Source: Tausonia pullulans (Eukaryota; Basidiomycota; Tremellomycetes; Cystofilobasidiales; Mrakiaceae). Taken from it: a stretch of 64,000 nt of DNA. The stretch is from contig OX637621.1 in assembly GCA_951802195.1 (NCBI GenBank), positions 682,001-746,000 of the forward strand, written 5' to 3'. Position 1 is the stretch's first letter. Each line of letters opens with the position of its first letter. The position numbers were made by a program, and so were the translations under genes. This document shows, piece by piece, positions 57,010 to 64,000 of this stretch. Below the pieces are notes generated by a model. That model worked only from the letters and a program-made list of their open reading frames with translations, was not told the DNA's origin and searched no databases.

Positions 57010-59621
57010 ATGCCCGCCTCAGAGCAACAGATCCTCGACGCCCAGGTCAAGCAGGTCGAGCAGTGGTGGAAGGTCAGCCCGCGCCTTCCGCGTCATCCTG
57101 CACTGTCCTGTTGATCCGGCTCATCCTCGCCTTTGCTCCCTCCTCCAGGAGCCCCGCTTTAAGCGAACCGCCCGACCCTATTCGGCCCTCGACGTCTGCA
57201 AGATGCGCGGCACTGTCGAGCTCCAGTATCCAAGCAATGCGATGGGGAAGAAGCTCGTTAGTCCATACTCCCCCGCTTCCCCGAAATCACCCGCCCGGGA
57301 TGGCCGAGGACGGGAAGACGACACTTCTTACTTTTCTCGCTGACCGACTTCTCCTCCTCGCATTCAGTATGCTCTCCTCGAGAAGAAGTTCGCTGAGGGA
57401 GTCCCGAGCCACAGTGGGTAGTCTATCATTCTGCTGGTTAATCGGAATGAAATCGAGCGGCGTGCCGTCAACCCTTCACGTGCTCACTCTTTCCTGCCCT
57501 CTACCTCACCTCTTTCTTTCCTCGACCCCTCTCCTCCTTCCTCCTTCTTCCTTCCTCTTTCCTCCTCTCCTCACGCACCATGCACCACTTTTTCCTCCTA
57601 TCTCAGCCTATGGAGCGTGAGTCTCCCTCCTCGCCGTTGTATTACTTCGCATCCATCTCTTCTGGATTCTCGGCTGACGCCGCCCTCCCTCATCCAGTCT
57701 CGACCCAGTCCAAGTCACACAGATGGCCAAGCACCTCGAGACCGTCTATGTATCGGGCTGGCAGTCGAGCTCGACCGCTTCGTCCACCATGGAACCCGGA
57801 CCTGATCTTGCTGGTGGGTCGCCCGCTCTGAGATGTTGGACGTCCGTGCTGATGCCGCAATCTCTTCCTTAGACTACCCGTCCAACACCGTCCCCCTCAA
57901 AGTCGCCCACCTCTTCAACGCCCAACTCTTCCACGACCGTAAGCAGCGCCATGCCCGCCTCAACATGACGGAGGCGACGAGGGCTTCCACGCCTGCGATC
58001 GATTACATGCGCCCGTGAGTGGCTCGTCCTGACCCTCGCCAGGCTGATGATTGGCGTCGCTGACTGCCGTTTCCATCGTTGCCGTCAGGATCGTCGCCGA
58101 CGCCGACACGGGGTGCGTCTCCTCTACCTCGCTCTGTCCAACACCCCAAGCTCACCTAATTTTTTTTTACCGCTGTCCAGACACGGGGGTCTCACTTCCG
58201 TTATGAAGCTCACTAAGCTCTTCGTCGAGTCCGGCGCGGCCGGCATCCACATCGAGGACCAGGCCCCGGGAACCAAAAAGTGCGGCCACATGGCCGGCAA
58301 GGTCCTTGTCCCCATTTCGGAGCATATCAACCGTCTCGTCGCGATCCGGCTCCAGTACGACATCATGGGCGTCGAGAACCTCGTCGTCGCCCGGACGGAC
58401 TCGGAGGCCGCAACGCTCATTACGTCCAACGTTGATGAACGGGACCACCCGTTCATTCTCGGCACGACCAACGCAAACCTCCAGCCACTCGTCCGGCTCA
58501 TGAATGCCGCCGAGCGTGAGGGCCGTAGCGGCCAGGCCCTCCAGGCGATAGAGGACAAGTGAGTGGTGGGCTACCCTGGCAGACGTGCGACGGCTCCGAT
58601 CTGACTTTGCTCCGCTCCTCAGTTGGACCGTCGACGCTAAGCTTCAGCTTTGGTCTCAGACCCTCGCGGATGCGCTCAAGAAGGAGGGTGTCGCCGACAA
58701 CAAAGTCCAGGAGTGAGTTGGGTTACCCCCTGTTGCCTTGATCGAGCCGTTAAACTGACCTCTCTCTCAGGTTCCTGAACGCTGCCCACCACCTCGCCCG
58801 CCATGATGCCCTTGCGCTTGCCAAGAAGGCCGGCCTCAAGACCGTCCCCTTCTGGGACTGGGATTCTCCTCGTACCCGCGAGGGCTTCTACCGTTCGTCC
58901 ACAATTCCTCACAATTCGCTGTCGGATGACCGAGCTGACCAAAATTCCACTACAGGTTACCAGGGTGGCACCCAATGCGCCATCAACCGCGCCGTCGCCT
59001 TTGCGCCATACGCCGACCTCCTCTGGATGGAGACCAAGTCGCCGATCTACAAGCAGGCGAAGGAATTCGCTGATGGCGTCCACAAGGAGCGGCCAGGGCA
59101 GTGGCTCGCCTACAATTTGAGCCCGTCGTTCAACTGGGACGCTGCTGGCCTCGGCGAGGCGGAGATGAAGGATTACGGTGGGTTACTCGCTCTTTGTTCA
59201 AATACTTGCGTGCTACTTCACTGACATATTCTCAATAGTCTGGGCCCTCGGAAAGCTAGGTTTCGTCTGGCAGTTCATCACCCTTGGAGGTCTTCATTCG
59301 AACGCCTACATCTCGGACCTCTTCGCCGCTGCATTCGCCAAAGAGGGCATGAAGGCCTAGTGCGATCCAGCCTCTCACTTCCTTATTCGAGGCTTCATAC
59401 TGACAGAGCACTTCCCTCATTTCTCCAGCGTCGAGCTCGTCCAACGCCGCGAGCGTGACATCGATTGCGACGTCCTCACCCACCAGAAGTGGTCTGGTGC
59501 TGAGTTCATCGACTCGCTCCTCATGACTGTCACTGGTGGAGTCTCCTCTACAGCCGCCATGGGCAAGGGTGTTACGGAGAGCCAGTTCGCCGTTGGGCCT
59601 AAGCCGAGCGCGAAGATGTGA
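57010..59621 (+). CDS. ICL1: Isocitrate lyase
   Basis: First committed enzyme of the glyoxylate shunt; splits isocitrate to succinate and glyoxylate, allowing growth on acetate, lipids or ethanol. Exons: 57010-57072, 57149-57256, 57368-57413, 57607-57616, 57698-57813, 57873-58014, 58089-58112, 58181-58558, 58623-58712, 58771-58892, 58956-59177, 59239-59359, 59429-59621 (544 aa). Landmarks: [47 protein letters not shown] with the active-site Cys204, [40 protein letters not shown] and [11 protein letters not shown]. The C-terminus SAKM fits the relaxed peroxisomal PTS1 pattern (small-basic-hydrophobic). Exon 4 is 10 nt and completes the SHTYGALDP motif. Many introns are in phase 2. Confidence 0.96.
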
Positions 59622-62274
59622 AGCGTGTGTCACTTCTTAAATATCTCTCGTGGTCTCTGTCCGTAGCTTCTTGCATCGATCCTCCCACTTGTTCTCTTTC
59701 CTCCGACTTGCATAGCACTGCTCCTGATTTTATTAAAAAGAACGTCGTCTTCGTGTGTTCGTGGGTGAAACCAAGCGCGTCTTTGTGTCCCGGAATTTCC
59801 ACGTCTTCCCCCGACGCTCTTTCAAAAGCTCTTGTTGCTCATCGTCTGCTTGAGACAGAGGAATACGAATCTCTGTTCAGCTGAGATTGGCTTCCTGCTA
59901 TCGTGATCTGAGAAACTCCGTTGCCGCGCGCGTGCTGGCCCGACGTCAGACCGACCCTCTTCAAACTCTCAAAACTGTTGAGAGCGCTGATCCAGAGCTA
60001 GTCGAGTCCTTCCTGGCCCAGCCACGGGCAAGCCAGTCAGCATGACCTTGCGCTGACCAGGGTCTGACTCGCGCTAACGGCCGCCCATTCGAGTATACCG
60101 TGAGACCGCCTTGTGAGAGAGGGTCGGCTATCCTCCGTTCCCTTGAGACCCTTTGGCATGAGTTGCTGATGGGGCAGGGTGTTAGGATTGGCCCAAGGTT
60201 CGAGGGCTAAGGAGGAGTTGGTGAAGAGAGAGGCGTTGGTGGTGGAATGGAACTGAAGTGGTGGAGGTAGCATGGGCTTGCTTTAAGGTCTTGAGCAGGT
60301 TTGTGAGGTTAAAATTCTAGTCAGAGTGCAGAAATAAGTCTACGATGAACGGGTTATTCTATGGACGAGGGGTGAAACCGATGGAGGAAATGAGAAGGAT
60401 GAGAAAGCCAAGGAGGTATGGCATGATGGGACAAGAGGGGAAAAGATGAGGGAGCAAAAATGTGAGACACATGACGACTGAGGAGATGAAGAGGGATAAC
60501 GAAGCAAGGAGCATGGAACGATATGGCGAAAGAAGGATTGAAATGGGAATGCTGATCAAATAAGGAAGGGTCTACCCAGGCGCAGAACCGAGGTGGCGAG
60601 TCTGCGAGATCCTGACCCAGGCGCAAAATATGGTCTCGATCTCGAGTCGATATGGGACGCATCCACGTTTGAGGTTGGGTGTGTTCAAAGCTGCGTAGGC
60701 TGACAGACGGAATATGTACCTTGATGAGGGCTAGAGCCTGGCCTTTTTGTGTCGGGGCCTTTGACCTCGGTGTAAGGATGACCAAGATGCTGGAGAGAGA
60801 TCAGGAAGATCAGTGACTGATCGTCTGGGAGGATACCAAGGCAAGCGGTCCACGACAGAGAACAGTGACTCAGGACCAGCCTACTCCTTTATTGCTCCTT
60901 TGTTCTAACTGCTTTCAACCAGAGACTGATGTCTGTTCACCAACAACCCAGCGATACCCCATGTTGATCCATCACGAGGCCTTGCTTCCGCTCGTTCCCA
61001 CATATACGCCGTAAGTTCAACAACAAGCGCCCCGAAATGAATTGAGTTCTCAGCTCTTTCATTGGAGTTCGAGATGATGAATGCAAGGGAGGAGTTTGGA
61101 AGCTGGGATGAGGAACCTCGGTTACACGGTTCCTTCATCACACCGCCGCCTCTGTTGGCAACCTTCCATTTTCCACAGCCTGTATGTTCATGACTGAAAT
61201 CGTAATGCCACCGCCAACAAAAACTTCCTCTGGTTGCGCGTTTTCATATCTTCACGAACCGCCTTACAGAGTAAGAGTGGAAGCTTCGAGTTGACGTCCA
61301 AATAGGGCATGGAGTCTTGGAAGGCTCGACGGCCGCGATTAGCTCCGACATCAGATCTTTCTTCTGCATACAACGGAGTGTGAGTGGAGGTGAGCTGGGC
61401 TCGGCCCGTTTCAGAAAACAAAGGGAGAGAAAGAAGGAGAGGCCCGTCCACGCGGTGCCACGTCTGCCAGCGACGTGCCGACGTGAACGGCCTTTTGCTT
61501 TCTTCCCCTTGCCGAGGGATCAACAATATCAAGCTGGCTAAGGAGACGCCCATGTTAGTGATAGCCACTAGCTCGTTCTCTATGCTCATTGTCACGAGAG
61601 CCTTTGTCGGGCCCATGGCCTTTGACCTTGGCTTACGAGGGAGCGCCTTCAGCGGGAATCAGGTTCAAAAACCCCTATGTCAGAGAGGGGAGTGGAGTTG
61701 AGTAAAACAGCGCGCGCTCTCCCGTCCGAAGATCCCCCTGGCGGCTGGTCCGCGGCTCAGTTTGTGCCGAAATGCCTCCAGAGACTGGCCGGAAGAACAT
61801 GTGGCAGGCGAGGGTGCGAGTGTTCTGTCTGTCGTCGGCCGGCGCGGGGCGGGCGGCGATGAGAGAGAACGACCGAAGGGGGAGTTGCCTCCGCCGTTAA
61901 CAAGCTCCTGATCGCGTCCTTCTCCTCATCCTCTCTCGAATCGGACCGGGTTCGCCGAGATCGGCCCTCCGAGAACATTTGATGCTTTGCACGCTTGACA
62001 CACTTGCTCCGTCCAAACCACGATTCTCCCTCCTCTCGAGTCGTCAGTCCACAGCGTCTGGAGAGGACGCGAAAAACACGAGCTGACCCCGGACTCTGAT
62101 TTGCCCCCGCGTCTGTGCATGTGCGAGCAGCAGACCCCCCCTGCTCTTCTCTGCGCCGATCCTCGCGTGACCCTCGCGGCTCTCTCTTCTCTTCATTCGC
62201 CGTTGCTCCTCTCCCGCTCTCGACTCACTCTCGACTCGCTCTCCACTCGCTCTCGACAACATCCATCTTCCTCC
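59622..62274. other. Intergenic region between ICL1 and the right-edge gene
   Basis: About 2.65 kb. The centre (about 59650-61150) has lower GC than the flanking genes; the last 500 nt become GC-rich again, with a CT-rich leader before the ATG at 62275. Frames of up to about 145 codons (for example 60354-60785 on the - strand) have no recognisable domain. I see no tRNA or repeat family. Confidence 0.5.
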
Positions 62275-64000
62275 ATGCCGATTTTGAAGGTCATCGACGC
62301 TCGCTCGGTGCCTCTCCCTCCCTCGCCACTACTTGCAGCCAGCGTCGCCCTCTCCCCTTCGCGTCTGAGCCTGGGCGAGCCGGCTGAGGAGCCCTCCGCG
62401 GACGCCGACCCCGCTTTGCCCTCGTTGTCCTCAGCCTCGCCCTCCCCACTGGCAGCCGTCGCCGCCCCCACGGCCACCGACGTGGCCGTTGTGTTCGCCG
62501 TCGCGCTCGCGCTCCTCTCCCCTCACAATATCCCCTTACCAGCTTCGCCATTCCCCTCGCAAGATGAGGATGGGGGCCAATTCCCCTTCGCCCAGCAGCA
62601 ACCAGCTTCGTCGTTGATATTGACGGCCGATGAGGCCCACCTCTCGCCCGCTTCAGGGACAGGTACATTGAAGTTGGCGGATGATGTGGAGCGGATGTTG
62701 TCACCCCCAGCATCCGCCACGAACATTGTCCCGCCGTCCCGGAACGCTGCCGCGTGTCCTAGCGTCATCTGGCCACCACCGTTCGGATCTCGAGGGGAAG
62801 ATACTTCCATTCAAGCATCACTAGTTCCAGCCCCAGGCGTGACAATCATGCCCGTCGTATCTTCTTCCGCCCCCGTCTCGCTTGCGCCAGCTTCGGCCCC
62901 TCTCCCGTCCACGAACCCAACGCTCGTTACCCCCGCACGGCGGCCCGCCGCTGCCAACCTTCCAGTGCCACCCTCGCCAACGCTTGGGAAGAAGAGAAGT
63001 CTGCTGGGCCTCTTCAGTGGAGGAGTTGGTGGCGGAGGTGGTGGAGCTGGGGGTTTGTCTTCTACTCCTGCTCTCACCTCCAACACCGACTCGCCGGCCG
63101 TCACTCAAACGCCCGCCGCTGCCCTCGCTGCCGCTACAATGGCCCGCTCTGCCTCAACGCCTCGTGCGTCCTCGACGCAGCCCGTCAAGCCACGGTCGCC
63201 GACTACGAAGAAGCCCGCCTCGCCCGGCGCTGGGAAAAACAACGGTGGTCTGATGGGCCTCTTCCGAAGCCTGACGCGTAAGCCGACGGGGGTCAGTCGG
63301 ACGGCATCTCAGAAGCGTGCCGCTACTGCTTCCAAGAGGAGTCAGGTTCCGGAGCCGCCACGCGTGCGGCCTCACCAGGTGCGCGCTCTCTTTCTGCTTC
63401 CGATTCGTATTCGTCTCTCTGCTGACTCTGTTCGGGTTCTCCTTCAGTCTACCATCGATAGGATGGCGATTCTCGCCGATGCACACCGGAACGCCAGCTC
63501 GCAACCCATCGTCATCCCGCCGTCGATCCAGCAGCATTTCGTCCCGTCCCCGACCGCCCGCGTATTTTCTACCTCAGCGCCTGAACACTCTTACATTCCC
63601 AACGTTCCAGGGGCATCTTTTGCCGCGGTTCCGAAAAGCAAGGTCCTCAAGGCCTCATCATCTCGGCCCCAACTCTCTATCACTGTCCCCTCGGCCGACG
63701 CCACTCCTACCGGCCCGCTCAGTCCTGCCTCGCCCCGCCAGCTGCTCGGCAGTGTGCTAGGCTGCGCGAACGACGATGGTCACAGACAGCTTATCTCGGC
63801 TCTCACCTCGTGCGGCTTGGACGGAGCCTCTGGAATGCCGGCACTTGTCCACTCTTCGTCTCGTGCCGACGGCTCCTCTTCAGCGGACGACGACGAGGAG
63901 GAAGCCGTGGACGACAGCGAGGACAGCGATGGGCCTCAGGGTTTTACCATCCAGGTTCGCTCTCGCAGGGCAGACGCTGGCGAGGGTGGTGTCAACGAGC
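62275..64000 (+). CDS. Unrecognised Ser/Pro/Ala-rich protein (5' part; runs off window)
   Basis: A frame starting MPILKVIDARSVPLPPSP stays open to the window end, 575 codons if read straight through. I model one intron at 63379-63447 (GTGCGC donor, CTGAC branch, CAG acceptor), giving exon 1 to 63378 and exon 2 from 63448. The protein is rich in Ser, Pro and Ala and probably mostly disordered. Visible elements: a hydrophobic stretch (TDVAVVFAVALALLS, about residues 77-91), two related Gly/Leu-Phe patches (SLLGLFSGGVGGG and GGLMGLFRSLTRK) each flanked by basic Ser/Pro sequence, and an acidic patch (ADDDEEEAVDDSEDSD) near the edge. Base composition and the CT-rich leader match neighbouring genes. 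I do not recognise a family; the informative domain may lie beyond the window. Confidence 0.6.
   Translation, partial: MPILKVIDARSVPLPPSPLLAASVALSPSRLSLGEPAEEPSADADPALPSLSSASPSPLAAVAAPTATDVAVVFAVALALLSPHNIPLPASPFPSQDEDGGQFPFAQQQPASSLILTADEAHLSPASGTGTLKLADDVERMLSPPASATNIVPPSRNAAACPSVIWPPPFGSRGEDTSIQASLVPAPGVTIMPVVSSSAPVSLAPASAPLPSTNPTLVTPARRPAAANLPVPPSPTLGKKRSLLGLFSGGVGGGGGGAGGLSSTPALTSNTDSPAVTQTPAAALAAATMARSASTPRASSTQPVKPRSPTTKKPASPGAGKNNGGLMGLFRSLTRKPTGVSRTASQKRAATASKRSQVPEPPRVRPHQVRALFLLPIRIRLSADSVRVLLQSTIDRMAILADAHRNASSQPIVIPPSIQQHFVPSPTARVFSTSAPEHSYIPNVPGASFAAVPKSKVLKASSSRPQLSITVPSADATPTGPLSPASPRQLLGSVLGCANDDGHRQLISALTSCGLDGASGMPALVHSSSRADGSSSADDDEEEAVDDSEDSDGPQGFTIQVRSRRADAGEGGVNE

Noticed and set aside
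60354-60785. 143-codon frame on the - strand downstream of ICL1
   Set aside because: His/Ser/Pro-biased, no domain, and in a lower-GC intergenic stretch with frames on other phases.

Overview
This window is ordinary nuclear DNA of an intron-rich fungus, most likely a basidiomycete yeast. I lean towards the Pucciniomycotina (red-yeast type), but that placement is an inference. The evidence is a histone H4 gene, ERG3, PMA1, SAM50 and a complex I subunit; high GC; genes broken into many short exons with introns mostly of 50-100 nt; a recurrent CTGAC-type branch site before the acceptor; and pyrimidine-rich leaders before start codons. I built the gene models by hand from splice phase and protein-family conservation. 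I see no transposon, LTR element, viral remnant, CRISPR array or convincing tRNA gene.

Layout, left to right: 3' end of histone H4 (+); ERG3 sterol C5-desaturase (-); SAM50 outer-membrane beta-barrel assembly factor (+); a large RRM plus YTH RNA-binding protein (-); flavocytochrome b2 L-lactate dehydrogenase (-); an amino-acid/GABA-type permease with 22 exons (+); a pyroglutamyl-peptidase I homologue with a predicted N-terminal membrane anchor (-); a long intergenic region and PMA1 plasma-membrane H+-ATPase (+); a TMEM135-like membrane protein (+); a Kelch-BTB protein (-); the NDUFA9-type subunit of complex I (-); an Mss116-like DEAD-box helicase (+); an SRAP/HMCES-type DNA-protein-crosslink protein (-), divergent from eIF1A (+); a Zn2Cys6 transcription factor (+); isocitrate lyase (+); and the 5' part of an unrecognised serine/proline-rich protein that runs off the right edge (+).

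There is no operon or biosynthetic cluster. Several genes share a carbon-metabolism and mitochondrial theme (lactate oxidation, complex I, SAM50, isocitrate lyase with a zinc-cluster regulator next to it), but this may be chance.

The points most worth following are: a YTH m6A-reader fold apparently split by about 355 low-complexity residues between two candidate cage tryptophans; very small exons (8-21 nt) in several genes; a membrane anchor predicted on a pyroglutamyl peptidase; a PIP-box-like C-terminus on the SRAP protein; a 137-bp bidirectional promoter; and a long open frame at the right edge whose only intron is stop-free and a multiple of three.
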